A DNA stretch of 64,000 nucleotides from Cryptomeria japonica (GCF_030272615.1 NC_081412.1:142558247-142622246), one strand, 5' to 3'. Shown: positions 9,781 through 23,204, counted from the first letter of the stretch. Notes: generated from the letters alone by a model not told the origin. Numbers and translations are program-made.

Positions 9781-12404
9781 ATGGATCAAGGTTAGTTTTT
9801 ATTTATTTTTGTCTTTCTTTCCCGTTTGTTCAATTTGTTTTACATTTTGAATTTAATTTCATTAATTTTGATTAGGTTTTTTCATTTTTTGTTTCAAAAA
9901 CCAGATTCTTATAATCCAGAACAAGAACAACCAAATTCATCTCCCGAAAAACCTACAAGAACAACCAAATGCACCTCCTGAAAACACATAAGAACAACCC
10001 CCAATTCCTCCTTTTGACTGCACACCCGAAACATAGGAGCAATTAATTAATCAGTTAGGACAAAATACGTCTAAAATCAATAAACTGATTGTTAAATTGA
10101 AAACTTCTAAACTTGAGCATCATTCCTCACCACTAGCCTAGAAACATTACCTAGTGGTGCCATAGTTGTTTCCATGCAAATTACCAAATGGGGAAGATTT
10201 AGGGATACGTGTCGTCAATTCTATACCGATGGGCTATCATACGATGGAGTAAAAAACAAAAATATTACTAAACAACAAATATGTGCCCTTTTCGTTGATC
10301 CCAAAACTGGTCAGTCATTACCTCTTAATGCAAAGAGGTTTCCCATACATTGGTGTACCAATGTGCAAATGAAGAATCTTTTTTGGCAGAGGTGGTGGAT
10401 GGTCTTTGATGATCCACCTTGTAATAATTATGAGGTGTCATTATATTTTTTGAGAAAAGTATATTGTGAGTTTGTGCTTAATGTGTGCTCAAACTATTTT
10501 GACATGAGAGAGTTCCATGGTAGAGGTGGTGACTCTACCCAAGATAGACCTGGATCCCATAGGCGATTACCTGTGGAGAGTCGCTGCCCCCTAGCACCCA
10601 AACCCAAGGTGGATCAGGCTGTCCCAGTAGAGCTGAAAGAGTTGATGGAGCTACAGACTCTTTAGGCAACCACATCATTGACTGGTGCCATCATCCAACA
10701 TGGGACATCATTAGCACACCCTATTGTATTGGACGATGAGCCATTAGGTGGTGACAAAGAGCCCATCCATCATATGTGTATCAGTTGCTTGGGGATATGC
10801 TCGGGGATAGATGATGCAGCTGGTGTAGATGGATCCTCATCTCATCTATGCATGATTTGCGAGAGTAGATGTCAAGCCCACACGACTGAGAATTTCACGC
10901 TGATAGATGAGTTAATGGACATGGTGTTTGCCCATGAGCCACAAACACAGGTGTGTTGATTTGAATTCATAACATTTTATTTATCAATCACTTTAAATTT
11001 GTAATTACATAAATGAATTTTTATTTATACATCGATTTAAATTGAGACAAATAATATGCATTTCAGGATGTAGCAGTGGTATCCCATACTCCTCCCCCAG
11101 TTACTATAGCTGCAACTTTGATGCATGAGGTATAAATTTTGTAACATGTTAAAATAGAATAGTACACTTTGAATTCAAAAAAATACAAGATATACTAACT
11201 ATCTTTAATGCTTGGTCCAATTTCTGGTTTGTAGGTGTTGACAGGGGATGACATGTCCCAGATTGATGACATCACGCTCTCAGCGATCGATTTTGGCCTA
11301 CAAGGATATACGGTATCATATTTTGTACAACCCTTTTTATGTATTGTATTGATGGAATATGCATGTCATTTCATTTTAGATTTTTAAAATTATGTTTAAT
11401 TTATTATCTGTACTAATATCTCATGTTAATTTTATTTTTTAAGGGTACCCCCTCCGCGTCTAGGGTTTGTCCTAAGAAAAAGAATTCGTCGAAGATGCCA
11501 AAACATGGGAAGAAGGTAATTAAACACATTTTTAGTTGTAAAATTGTTTGAAAATGTTGAAATCAAGTATTAGTTGGGGTTTGTAGATTGATTAGTGTTT
11601 TTTGTCTATTTTACATGTACAGCGGCCATTGAGCTATGTGGATTTGTTGAATGCACCTGATTCGCCCATGGATCAAGAGAGGGTGGAGGTATGCATCTCT
11701 ACTTTGTTTTCTTGATTTCATGATTATATGCATGCGTACATGTGAACTTGTGATATATTATAATCTTATAATTTTTTCATACAGGAAATATCCATACCTA
11801 TCTCATCAATGGTGAACCCTCCTCCGTGCATTGGAGAAGCATCTTAGGATCTAATACACTTTTGTTTGATATGTAAAATTAATTGTTTTTAACCTTCAAT
11901 ACTTATCATTATATTAATTGTATTTAAATAATCTTTGAACATTTTTCGTATAGGTAATAGCGACAGTTTCTACATCGATGGTTAGCCATCCTCAGTCCAT
12001 TGGAGAAGCATCTCAGGCATAGGTATGTAATTGTTCTCTATATTATAGCTTTTAAGTGTTTTTGATATATTTATGTTAGTACATTGTATTAATTGTACAT
12101 TTAATCTACAATAGACCCCTTCGCGTTATGACCATAATGTGGATCCATTTAAGTGTCTTCAAGAAAACTCCTAAGAGTGACAAGGAGAGGAGAGCGAAGA
12201 CTTTAGCTCCTAGAGCAACCGATGAGGTAATCTACATTTCAATTGCAAAGGAATTAAAGTTAAATGCATAGTTATGTTGTTAATTGTGAACTATTTTCTA
12301 CAAAAGAATTCTAACTTGGCTTTTGAATTGTGGTTTTGCAACCATCTACAGAGCCGCGTACTACATCGAAGAGGCTTGATTTTGATGATCCACCACAAGT
12401 TTAG
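9781..12404 (+). pseudogene. Multi-exon gene of unknown family inside composite element B, decayed
   Basis: I do not recognise the family. The exon model is read directly from splice sites: ATG at 9781 (10-nt exon ending CAAG before GTTAGT), a second exon from 9905, a long frame ending at 10950, then 11067-11129, 11235-11312, 11444-11515, 11623-11688, 11785-about 11847, 11954-12022, 12115-12226 and a last exon from about 12352 to the stop at 12402. The exons at 11067, 11235, 11444 and 11623 are multiples of three with GT-AG borders and AG-preceded starts. The protein would begin MDQDSYNPEQEQPN with Gln/Pro-rich repeats, then a short helix (INQLGQNTSKINKLIVKL), a central domain (10174-10662), a Cys-rich patch (CISCLGIC, LCMICESRC) and a basic nuclear-signal-like stretch (PKKKNSSKMPKHGKK). 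Exons at 11785 and 11954 look duplicated (both end GEAS). In-frame TAA/TAG codons near 9993, 10033 and 10663 and two frameshifts show decay. Confidence 0.6.
10174..10959 (+). CDS. Largest open part of the unknown element B gene
   Basis: One reading frame interrupted once, by TAG at 10663-10665, where flanking residues (ELMELQTL then ATTSLTGA) run on smoothly, so a CAG to TAG change is likely. Notable residues: WCTNVQMKNLFWQRWWMVFD, a Trp-rich segment, followed by RKVYCEFVLNVCSNYFDMRE, an acidic/proline linker, and the Cys pairs. The donor after the Gln codon at 10948-10950 is CAG|GTGTGT. It may be a DNA-binding or accessory protein of the transposon; this is a guess from context only. Confidence 0.5.
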
Positions 12405-12884
12405 GATCATGTAGTGTTATTTTTGGTCATAGAATGACCAATACATGTAGATATATTCTACATTTTTATTGTATATCGATTTGGACATTGCATATGCCAC
12501 ATGTTTGTAATACTTGTATTGACTTGGCAGACATGTCTTTTTTATATATATAAATATCGATATTCGATCCAATAAATGTGTATTGAGTTCATTATTTTGT
12601 ATTCGTTGTATTTTGTGGTTGTCCTTTTATAAATTTAAATGAATATTTGCATATGTAATCAACAATATGAATATAAACAACAAAAATATATGATATAAAA
12701 CATTGCAATCGTGGAATATGATTTGATAAAATTTCTAAAATGTTGAATTAACCCTACAAAACTCCTTGTATTCAGTTCATTATTGTGTATTCATTGTATT
12801 TGGTGGCTGCCCTTTTATAAATTTAAATGAATATTTGCATATGTAATCAACAATATGAATATAAACAACAATATGTGTTTGGTG
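12405..12884. repeat. Downstream AT-rich region with a tandem duplication of about 188 bp spacing
   Basis: The block running from GTTCATTATT through CCTTTTATAAATTTAAATG to AACAATATGAATATAAACAA occurs at about 12585-12690 and again at 12773-12878. No coding potential. It probably holds the 3' end of the preceding gene. Confidence 0.6.
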
Positions 12885-14262
12885 CGAGAGCACCCTCACG
12901 CTCACAATGGTCAAATTTTGTTTGTCGTGTGCACAACCCAACATCGCAAGTGTGTTCAGGTGGGCAGGTTTATGCTAGGCATACCCCTGTCATGCATCCC
13001 AAAGCACTGAAATGTCGAGAGTCATACCATACCGGTGCGATCTCTCAAGTGCCCTGAGTCCAAAAAATTGTCAAAATTTGACGGGTTGTATCCTCAAATC
13101 CAGGACACATATGGTTGATCCGTTTGAACCCATGGGGTCACGTTAGGGTCCTCTACAATGGCTTGTTTCAGTTTTTGACGAGTCAGAGCCATTTTCAATT
13201 GGTAGCATTTTTTCGCCTACTGCACAAACCATCAATTGCATGCAATGCAAAGTTGCCATATTGGCTAGAATTGATTTGGTTCGTTGTGTGCACAAACCGA
13301 CATCACGAGCGCATCTAGGTGGGCAATTTTATGCTAGGCATGCCCCTGTCATGCATCCCAAAGTGCCAGAATGTCGAGAGTCATACCATATCGGTGCAAT
13401 CTCTCAAGTGCCCTGAGTCCAAAAAATTATTAAAATTTGACGGACTATTTCTTCAAATCCAAGAGACATATGGTTGATCTACTTGAACTCATGGGATTGC
13501 ATGAGGCTCCCCTACAATGGTCTATCTCAATTTTTGACAATCGGAGCCATTTTCAATTGGTAGCATTTTTTCACTTGCTACAAAAACCGTCAGTTGCATG
13601 CAATGCAAAGTTGCTAGATTGGCTAGAATTGATTTGGTTTGTCGTGTGCACAAACCGACATCACGAGTGCGTCCGAGTGGGTAGGTTTATGCTAGGCATG
13701 CCCCTGTCATGCATCCCAAAGCGTCAAAACGTCGAGAGTCACACCGTACCAATGCGATCTCTCAAGTGCTCTGAGTCCAAAAAATTGTCAAAATTTGACG
13801 GACTATTTCTTCAAATCCAGGACACATATGGTCGACCTATTTGAACCCGTGGGGTTATGTGAGGCTCCTCTACAATGGCATGTCTCTATTTTTGACGAGT
13901 CAGAGCCATTTTCAATTAGTAGTATTTTTTTGCCTACTGCAAAAATTGTCAGTTGCATGCAATGCAAAGTTGCCAGATTGGCTAGAATTGTTTCGGTTCA
14001 TCGTGTGCACAAACTGTGTCATGAGCGTGTCTGGATGGGCAGGTTTACGCTAGGCATGCCCCTATTGTGCATCCCAAAGTGTTGAAATGTCGAGAGTCAT
14101 ACCATACAGGTACGATATCTCAAGTGCCCTAAGTCCAAAAAATTGTAAAAATTTGATGGACTATTTCTTCAAATCCATGACATATATGGTCGATCCGTTT
14201 GAACCCATGGGGTTGCGTGAGGCTCCTCTACAATGGTCTATCTCAGTTTTTCATGAGTCGGA
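12885..14262 (+). repeat. 358-bp tandem repeat, about 3.8 copies
   Basis: The marker GGCTAGAATT recurs at 13263, 13621 and 13980 (period 358-359), and the first and last copies are partial. Each copy carries TTGCATGCAATGCAAAGTTG, GTGTGCACAAACCGACATCA and CATGCCCCTGTCATGCATCC variants. Open frames across it (e.g. 13437-13844) reflect the repeat period and match no protein. It ends abruptly in a purine tract. Confidence 0.85.
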
Positions 14263-14736
14263 GAGGGGGGAGAGTAGGGAGGAGGGAGAGAGGAGGGGGG
14301 TGGAAAGGGAAGGAGGGAGGGAGAGAGGGAGTTAAGAGGGGGGAGGGTGGGAGAGAAGAAGGGGTATGGAGGAAGGGAGAGGGAGAGTAGGGGGAGGGAG
14401 GGAGAGGAGATGGCAGAGGGAGAGAGAGGGGGGAGGGAGAGTGAGAGAGAGGGAGAGGGAGAGAGAGAGGGAAGGAGGGAGAGGGAGAGAGAGGGAGAGG
14501 GGGGAGGGAAGGTAGAGAGAGGGAGAGAGAGAGGGAAGGAGGGAGAGGGAGAGAGAGGGAGAGGGGGGAGGGAAGGTAGAGAGAGGGAGAGAGGGAGAGG
14601 GAGAGAAAAGGGGGGAGGGAAGGAGGGAGAGGGAGAGGGAGAGAGAGGGAAGGAGGGAGAGGGAGAGAGAGGGAGAGAGGTAGAGGGAGGGAGAGAGGGA
14701 GAGAAGAGGGGGGAGGGTGGGAGAGAAGAAGGGAGG

Positions 14737-14796
<60 letters not shown>

Positions 14797-15075
14797 AGAG
14801 GGGGGGAGGGGGGAGAGTAGGGGGGAGGGAGAGAGGAGGGGGGCAGAAGGGAAGGAGGGAGGAAGAGAGGGAGAGAAGAGGGGGGAGGGTGGGAGAGAAG
14901 AAGGGGTATGGAGGAAGGGAGAGGGAGAGTAGGGGGAGGGAGGGAGAGGAGAGGGGAGAGGGAGAGGGAGAGGGAGAGGGAGAGAGAGGGAGAGGGGGAA
15001 GGAGAGAGAGGGAGAGAAAGAGAGAGAGAGAGAGGGAGAGAGAGGGAGAGAGAGAGGGGGGGGAGGGAAGGTAGA
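14263..15075 (+). repeat. Long purine (GA/GGA) tract
   Basis: About 810 bases almost without pyrimidines on the + strand: GAGA microsatellite, GGGAGG runs and larger repeats such as GGGGTATGGAGGAAGGGAGA (14362 and 14906). Apparent Ser/Leu/Pro-rich or Arg/Glu/Gly-rich frames here are composition artefacts. Confidence 0.95.
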
Positions 15076-16300
15076 GGGTATGTGCAGGATCATGGTGTGC
15101 CAAAACAGGCCCTTAAGTGGCAATGAAATTTTAAAAAATTAGAGTTTTGCAACTTGACATGAAAAATTGAATAAGTTATGAACATTATTTTTAAAATATG
15201 TAAGAAGAGAATCTATAGAAAATTGAATGTAGTTTCTAAGCTACTAGTTGTTTTTTGAAAAAAAAAATTCTATTTGATGAAAATTTCAAATTTCAATGTA
15301 GTGGTACAAAAATTTCAAGAAAAAGATAAGAAGTAGGTGTATGTCTGACCACCCTAATCACAATCAAATCATAATTTTTTTATAAGATTTATAATATAAG
15401 TATTAGACTCATGTCCGGATGTGACACATATTTTTTTATAATTTTTTATAAAGTAAATAATTATTTATGAATTTTTTACTACAGCTTTTCAAAAATTTAG
15501 AAACTCCTACGTCTGACCACCTTAACTTGGTCAAAACCTTATGAAATTCAATTTTTTTTAATTTTTCCCTATAGTAGACGAAGCATAGGATGTGACGCAT
15601 GTTTCAGATTCAAAAAAAGTATGCGGTTTGAAAGTTAAGGGTATTTTTCAATCAGTCTATCAATCAAGACTTTTGTCAAAATTCAATTAGAAAATAAATA
15701 ATAATTATTTATTAAAGTTGAAATAAGACAAGCCTTATATTGTTGGAAAGCTGAGAACATCCTTAAAAAACCCTTTTCGTTTTATCAATTTTGGCTTTAA
15801 AAAAAGTCGTCAGCCACCAGTGTAAAGTCTGGAAAATCAAGGAATACTGAAAAAACACGTTTTTTCAGTTGGCTTTCTAGGCTTGTCACTTCCAAGCCAA
15901 ATCCCAAAGCAAACCCGAACCAAAATATGGAGGCAAAAATTTATGTTTTAAAATCGGATATCGGATAAAATCAGATATCAGATTTTATCGGATAAAATCG
16001 GATATCCGATTTTTGAAAAAATAAAAAAATATATTTTAGTAAATTAGGCATAACTTTTGTGTTTTATATCAAAATTTTGATTTTTCAAAGGCATTGGAAA
16101 GGTGATTAAGAGCTCTATGATATGGAATAGGTATATTTTCAATTATTTGTTTTAAAAAATAATTATAATTCATTTAAACTCATCCTTCATTTTTAAAACA
16201 TAAAAAACTCATGACTTTTTCATATGATTTCCCTTATTGCATGAATTTTTGTAACAATCATCTCAAAATAAACTAATAAGTAATTAATTAATAATAGAAA
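15076..16300 (+). repeat. Left arm of inner composite element A
   Basis: Begins GGGTATGTGCAGGATCA inside the purine tract. Blocks match the reverse complement of the right arm: GTGCCAAAA and AAGTGGCAAT near the end, an ATCGGATATCCGAT block near 15951-16015, and AAATTTTGATTTTT with GCATTGGAAAGGT near 16070-16105. No coding potential. ATCGGATATC-type palindromes are clustered at 15951-16015. Confidence 0.7.
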
Positions 16301-16995
16301 ATTTATGAATTTTATTGAGTTCAATAAATTTTGATAGACCATGTTATTTATGTTTGTTCCTTTCTCCACCTCTCTCTCCTAAACCTATCACACCACCTAT
16401 TTGTTTCTTCCTCCCTCTCTTTTGTCCATATTTATACATCTCTCTCTAGACCTATATCTCTAACTATCAATGAATACCTCATTAAATCTCTCAAGCTCTA
16501 CAAGGTGCTTATATTTCTACCTCTTCATAATTTCCTCCTCTATGTCACTCTCTCTTCCCTAAGAACTAGACTAGTCTCTCTGCATTTCATTCTCATCTCT
16601 AGCAACAAAATTCAGAGGGGACAAGGAGAGGCATAGGGAAGTATCAAAAAAAGGAGAGGGGGAGAGAGGTGAGAAGGAGAGATTAATTGGGGGGAAGAGA
16701 GAGTGAGAGAGAGAGAGAGCTATAGTTAATTAGGTGGAAGGCGAAGAGAGAGAGGGAGGGGGTGATTGGGGTGAAGAGAGAGTGAGAGGGAGAGTTTGAG
16801 ATTATTAGGGGGTAGGAGGAGAGGGGGAGAGGGGAAAGTATCAACAAAGAGAGAAGAGAGATGGGGACAGAGGTGAAGAGAGACATAGAGAGTAATTAGG
16901 GGGTGGGTAGAGGGGGAGAGGGAAGTATCTATAAACCCATAGGAGGAGAGAGGTGATTGAGGGTAATTGAGAAAAATAAATAATGTGAGAGAGAA
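16301..16995. repeat. Pyrimidine-rich then purine-rich low-complexity DNA
   Basis: CTCTCT-rich sequence up to about 16600, then GAGAG-rich sequence to 16980. The two halves are complementary in style and could fold back. No gene. Confidence 0.7.
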
Positions 16996-19900
16996 TATGG
17001 TGTCCTAAAGGGTCATATGGTGTCTCATGAACCTTTAGGACACCATATGACACCTTAGGACACCATATGATGTTGTTATAAGTCTTATGGTGTCCTAAGG
17101 GGTCATATGGTGTTCTATGAGCCTTTAGGACACCATATGGTGTCATTACAAGTCATATGGTCTGTTAAGGGGTCATATGGTATCCTATGACCCCTTAGGA
17201 CACCATATGACCCCTGAGGTATTGTTAGGGGTCATATTGTGTCTGAACGGGTCATATGGTGTCGTTGGGGGTTGTATGGTGTGCTAAGGGGTCATATTGT
17301 GTCCTAAGGGGTCACAAGACATCGTATGACCCTTAGACACCATATGATGCATTAGGTTTTGTTAGGGCTCATACTATGTCCTAAGAGGTCATATGGTGTC
17401 TCAAGACCCTTTAGGACACCATATGACCCCTTAGGACATCATATGGTGTCGTTATGGGTCTTATGGTGTCCTAAGGAGTCATATGGTGTCCTAAAACCCC
17501 TTAGGATACCATATGACCCCTTAGGACATTATATGACCCCTTAGGATACCATACGATACCTTGGGTCACCATATGGTATTGCAAGGAGTCGTATGGTGTC
17601 TTAAGGGGTCATATGGTGTCCTATGAACCCTTATGACAATATATGACCCATTAGGTATCATCAAGGGTCTTATTGTGTCCTAATGGGTCATATGGTGTCA
17701 TATGACCCCTTAGGACACCATATGGTTGGAGACAATATGGTGCTATGGGTCTTATTGTGTCTTATGACACCTTAGGACACTATATGACCCCTTAGGATAC
17801 CATTTGGTGTTGTTATGTGTCGTATGGTTTCCTATGACCCCTTAAGTGTTATTAGGGTTATTTTATGTCCTAAGGGGTCGTATTGTGTCCTAAGGGGTCA
17901 TACGGTGTCCTATGACCCCTTAGGACACTATATGATGTCGTTAGTGGTCATATTATGTCCTAAGGGGTCATATTGTGTCTTATGACCCCTTAAGACACCA
18001 CATGGTGTCGTTATGGGTCATATGGTCTTCTAAGAGGTCATATGGTGTTCTATGACCCCTTAGGACACCAATTTTATGTTGTTATGGGTCGTATGGTCTC
18101 CTAAGGGGTCATATGGTGTCCTATGACCCCTTAGGACACCTTATGGTTTCATTATGCATTGTATGGTTTCCTAAGGGGTCATATGGATTTCTATGACCCC
18201 TTAGGACACCATATGGTGTCATTAAGGGTGGTATGGTGTGCTAATGGGTCATATGGTGTCCTATGACTGTTTATAACACCATATGACCCCTTAGGTATCA
18301 TTAGGTGTCATTTTGTGTCGTTAGGGGTCATATGATGTCCTATGACCCCTTAGGACACAATATGACCCCTTAGGTGTTGTTAGGGGTCATATTATGTCCT
18401 AACGGGTCATATAGTGTCCTACGACCCCTTAGGACACCATATGGTGTCATTTCGGATTGTATGGTGTGCTAAGGGGTCATATTGTGTCCTAAAGATTCCT
18501 AGGACATCATATAACCTCTTAGGACACCATATGACACCTTAGATATCGTTAGGGGTCATATTGTGTCCTAAGGGGTCATATGGTGTCTCATGACACCATA
18601 TGACCCCTTAGGACACCATATCGTGTCGTTATGGGTCTTCTTATGTTCTAAGGGGTTATATGGTGTTCTAAGGGGTCATATGGTTTTATATGACCCCTTA
18701 GGATACCATATGACACCTTAGGACACCATATGGTGTCGTAAAGGGTCGTATGGTGTTCTAAGGGGTTATATGGTGTTCTATGGGGTCATATGGTTTTGTA
18801 TGACCCCTTAGGACACTATATAACGTTGTTAGGGGTCATATTATGTCCTAAGGGGTCATATTGTGTCTTATGACCCCTTAGAACACCACATTGTGTCGTT
18901 ATATGTCGTATTGTGTTCTAAGGGATCATATGGTATTGTATGACCCTCTAGGACATCATATTATGTTGTTATTGGTCGTATGGTCTCCTAAGGAGTCATA
19001 TAATGTCCTATGACCCCTTAGGACACCATATGGTGTCATTATGTGTCATATGGTGTCCTAAGGGGTCATATGGTGTTATATGACCCCTTAGGACACCATA
19101 TGGTGTCGTTAGGGGTCGTATGGAGTGCTAAGGGGTCATATGGTGTCCTATGACCCCTTGGCACACAATATGACCCCTTAGTACACCATAAATTGTCCTT
19201 AGGGGTCATATGGTGTCCTATGACCCCTTAGGAAATAATATGACCCCTTAGGTGTTGTTAGGGGTCATATTATGTCCTAACGGGCTATATGGTGTCCTAC
19301 AACCCCTTAAGACACCATATGGTGTCGTTAGGGGTTGTATTGTGTGCTAAAGGGTCATATTTTGTTCTAAAGGTTCCTAGGACATCATATAACCCCTTAG
19401 GACACCATATGACCCCTTATGTATCGTTAGGGGTAATATTGTGTCCTAAGGAGTCATATGGTGTCTAATGACACCATATGACCCCTTAGAACACCATATC
19501 GTGTGGTTATGGGTCTTCTTGTGTTCTAATGGATCATATGGTGTTATATGACCCATTAGGATACCATATGACCCATTAGGAAACCATATGGTGTCGTAAA
19601 GGGTGGTATGGTGTCGCAAGGGGTCGTATGTTGTCCTAAGGGGTCATATGGTGTCCTATGACCCCTTAGGACACTATATGACATTGTTAGGGGTCATATT
19701 ATGTCCTAAGGGGTAATATTATGTCTTATGACCCCTTAACACACCACATGGTGTCGTTATGGGTCGTATGGTGTTCTAAAAGGTCATATGGTGTTCTATT
19801 ACCATTTAAGATACCATATTATGTTGTTATGGGTTGTATAGTCCTCTAAGGGGTCATATGGTGTCCTATGACCCCTTAGGACACCATATAGTGCCATTAT

Positions 19901-22900
19901 GTATCGAATGGTGTCCTAAGGGGTCTTATGGTGTTCAATGACCCCTTAGGACACCATATGACTCCTTCGGACACCATATGGTGTCATTAGGGGTCATATT
20001 GTGTGCTAAGGGGTCAAATAGTGTCCTATGACCCCTTAAGACACCAAATGGTGTCGTTATGGGTCATATGGTGTTCTAAGGGGTCATATGGTGTTCTATG
20101 ACCCTCTAAGACACCATATTATGTTGTTATGGGTTGTATGGTCCTCTAAGGGGTCATATGGTGTCCTATGACCCCTTAGGACACTATATAGTGTCATTAT
20201 GCATCGTATGGTGTCCTAAGGGGTCATATGGTGTTCTATGACCCCTTAGGACACCATATGACTCCTTAGGACATCATATAGTGTCATTAGGGGTCATATG
20301 GTGTGCTAAGGGGTCAAATGGTGTCCTATGACCCCTTAAGACACCACATGGTGTCGTTATGGGTCGAATGGTGTTCTAAGGTGTCATATGGTGTTCTATG
20401 ACCCTCTAAGACACCATATTATGTTATTATGGGTTGTATGGTCCTCTAAGGGGTCATATGGTGTCCTATGACCCCATAGGACACCATATAGTGTCATTAT
20501 GCATCGTATGGTGTCCTAAGGGTCATATGGTGTTCTATGACCCCTTAGGACACCATATGACTCCTTAGGACACCATATGGTGTCATTAGGGGTCATATGG
20601 TGTGATAAGGGGTCAAATGGTGTCCTATGACCCCTTAAGACACCACATGGTGTCGTTATGGGTCGTATGGTGTTCTAAGGTGTCATATGGTGTTCTATGA
20701 CCCTCTAAGACACCATATTATGTTATTATGGGTTGTATGGTCCTCTAAGGGGTCATATGGTGTACTATGAACCCTTAGGACACTATATAGTGTCATTATG
20801 CATCGTATGGTGTCCTAAGGGTTCATATGGTGTTCTATGACCCGTTAGGACACAATATGACTCCTTAGGACACCATATGGTGTCATCAGGGGTTATATGG
20901 TGTGCTAAGGGGTCAAATGGTGTCCTATGACCCCTTAGAACACCATATGACCCCTTAGGTATGGTTAGATGTCATTTTGTGTCATTAGGGGTCATATGGT
21001 GTCCTATGACCCCTTAGGACACAATATGACCCCTTAAGACACCATATAGTGTCGTTAGGGGTCATATGGTGTCCTATGACCCCTTACGACACAATATGAC
21101 CCCTTAGGTGTTGTTAGGGGTCATATTATGTCCTAAAGGGTTATATGGTGTCCTACAACCCCTTAAGACACCATATGGTGTCGTTAGGGGTTGTATGGTG
21201 TGTTAAAGGGTCATATTTTATTCTAAAGGTTCCTAGGACATCATATAACCCCTTAGGACACCATATGACCCCTTAGGTATCGTTAGGGGTCATATTGTGT
21301 CCTAAGAAGTCATATTGTGTCTAAGGACACCATTTGACCTCTTAGGACACCATATGACCTCTTAGGACACCATATCATGTGGTTATGGGTCTTCTTGTGT
21401 TCTAAGGGGTCATATGGTGTTACATGACCCATTAGGATACCATATGACCCCTTAGGAAACCATATGGTGTCGTAAAGGTTGGTATGGTGTTGCGTGGGGT
21501 CGTATGGTGTCCTATGATCCCTTAGGACACTATATGACGTTGTTAGGGGTCATATTATGTCCTAAGGGGTAATATTATATCTTATGACCCCTTAAGAAAC
21601 CACATGGTGTTGTTATGGGTTGTATGGTGTTCTAAAAGGTCATATGGTGCTCTATTACCCTTTAAGACACCATATTATGTTGTTATGGGTTGTATAGTCC
21701 TCTAAGGGGTCATATGGTGTCATATGACCCCTTAGGACACCATATACTGTCATTATGCATCGAATGGTGTCCTAAGCGGTCATATGGTGTTAAATGACCC
21801 CTTAGGACACCATATGACTCCTTAAGACACCATATGGTGTCATTAGGGGTCATATGGTATGCTAAGGGGTCAAATGGTGTCCTATGACCCCTTAAGATAC
21901 CACATGGTGTCGTTATGGGTTCTATGGTGTTCTAAGGGGTCATATGGTGTTCTATGACCCTCTAAGACACGATATTATGTTGTTATGGGTTGTATGGTCC
22001 TCTAAGGGGTCATATGGTGTCCTATGACCCCTTAGGACACCATATAGTGTCATTATGCATCATATGGTGTCCTAAGGGGTCATATGGTGTTCTATGATCC
22101 CTTAGGACACCATATGATTCCTTAGGACACCATATCATGTCATTAGGGGTCATATGGTGTGCTAAGGGGTCAAATGGTGTCCTATGACCCCTTAGAACAC
22201 CATATGACCCCTTAGGTATCGTTAGGTGTCATTTTGTGTTGTTAGGGGTCATATGGTGCCCTATGACCCCTTAGGACACAATATGATCCCTTAAGACACC
22301 ATATAGTGTCGTTAGGGGTCATATGGTGTCCTATGACCCCTTACAACACAATATGACCCCTTAGGTGTTGTTAGGGGTCATATTGTGTCCTAATGGCTCA
22401 TATGGTGTCCTACGACCCCTTAGGACACCATATGGTGTTGTTAGGTGTTGTATGGTGTGGTAAGGGGTCATATTGTGTCCTAAAGGTTCCTAGGACATCA
22501 TATAACCCCTTAGGACACCATATGACCCCTTTGGTATCGTTAGGGGTCATATTGTGTCATAAGGGATCATATGGTGTCTCCTGACACCATATGACCCCTT
22601 AGGACACCATATCATGTTGTTATGGGTCTTCTTGTGTTATAAGGGGTCATATTGTATTATATGACCCCTTAGGATATGACATGACCCCTTAGGTGTTGTT
22701 AGGGGTCATATTGTGTCCTAATGGGCTATATGGTGCCCGACGACCCCTTAAGACACCATATGGTGTCATTAGGAGTTGTATGGTATGCTAAGGGGTCATA
22801 TTGTGTACTAAAGGTTCCTAGGACAGCATATAACCCCTTAGGACACCATATGACCCCTTAGGTATCGTTAGGGGTCATATTGTTTCCTAAGGGGTCATAC

Positions 22901-23204
22901 AGTGTCTCATGACACCATATGACCCCTTAGGACACCATATCATGTCGTTACGGGTCTTCTTATGTTCTAAGGGGTCATATGGTGTTATATGACCCATTAG
23001 GATACCATATGACCCCTTAGGACACCATATGGTGTCGTAAAGGGTGGTATGATGTCGTATGGTGTCCTAAGGGGTCATATGGTGTCCTATGACCCATTGG
23101 GACACTATATGACGTCGTTAGGGGTCATATTATGTCCTAAGGGGTAATATTGTATCTTATGACCCCTTCAGACACTAGATGGCGTTGTTATGGGTCGTAT
23201 GGTA
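16996..23204. repeat. Self-complementary satellite array, first part (6.2 kb)
   Basis: A unit of about 70 bp built from both orientations of a 20-mer around CATATGG. CCTAAGGGGTCATA, an 8-base loop, then TATGACCCCTTAGG form a hairpin, followed by the perfect palindrome ACACCATATGGTGT and a spacer such as CGTTATGGGTCGTATGGTGT. CATATG (an NdeI site) recurs on average every few tens of bases. Copies are diverged, and higher-order periods of about 300 bp and 1.86 kb are visible. No real reading frame. Confidence 0.95.

Noticed and set aside
13437-13844. Frame of 135 codons in the 358-bp repeat as a gene
   Set aside because: The protein only repeats with the DNA period and resembles no family.
14243-15126. 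Overlapping long frames rich in Ser/Leu/Pro or Arg/Glu/Gly
   Set aside because: They arise on both strands and in several frames from the purine tract and have no domain features.
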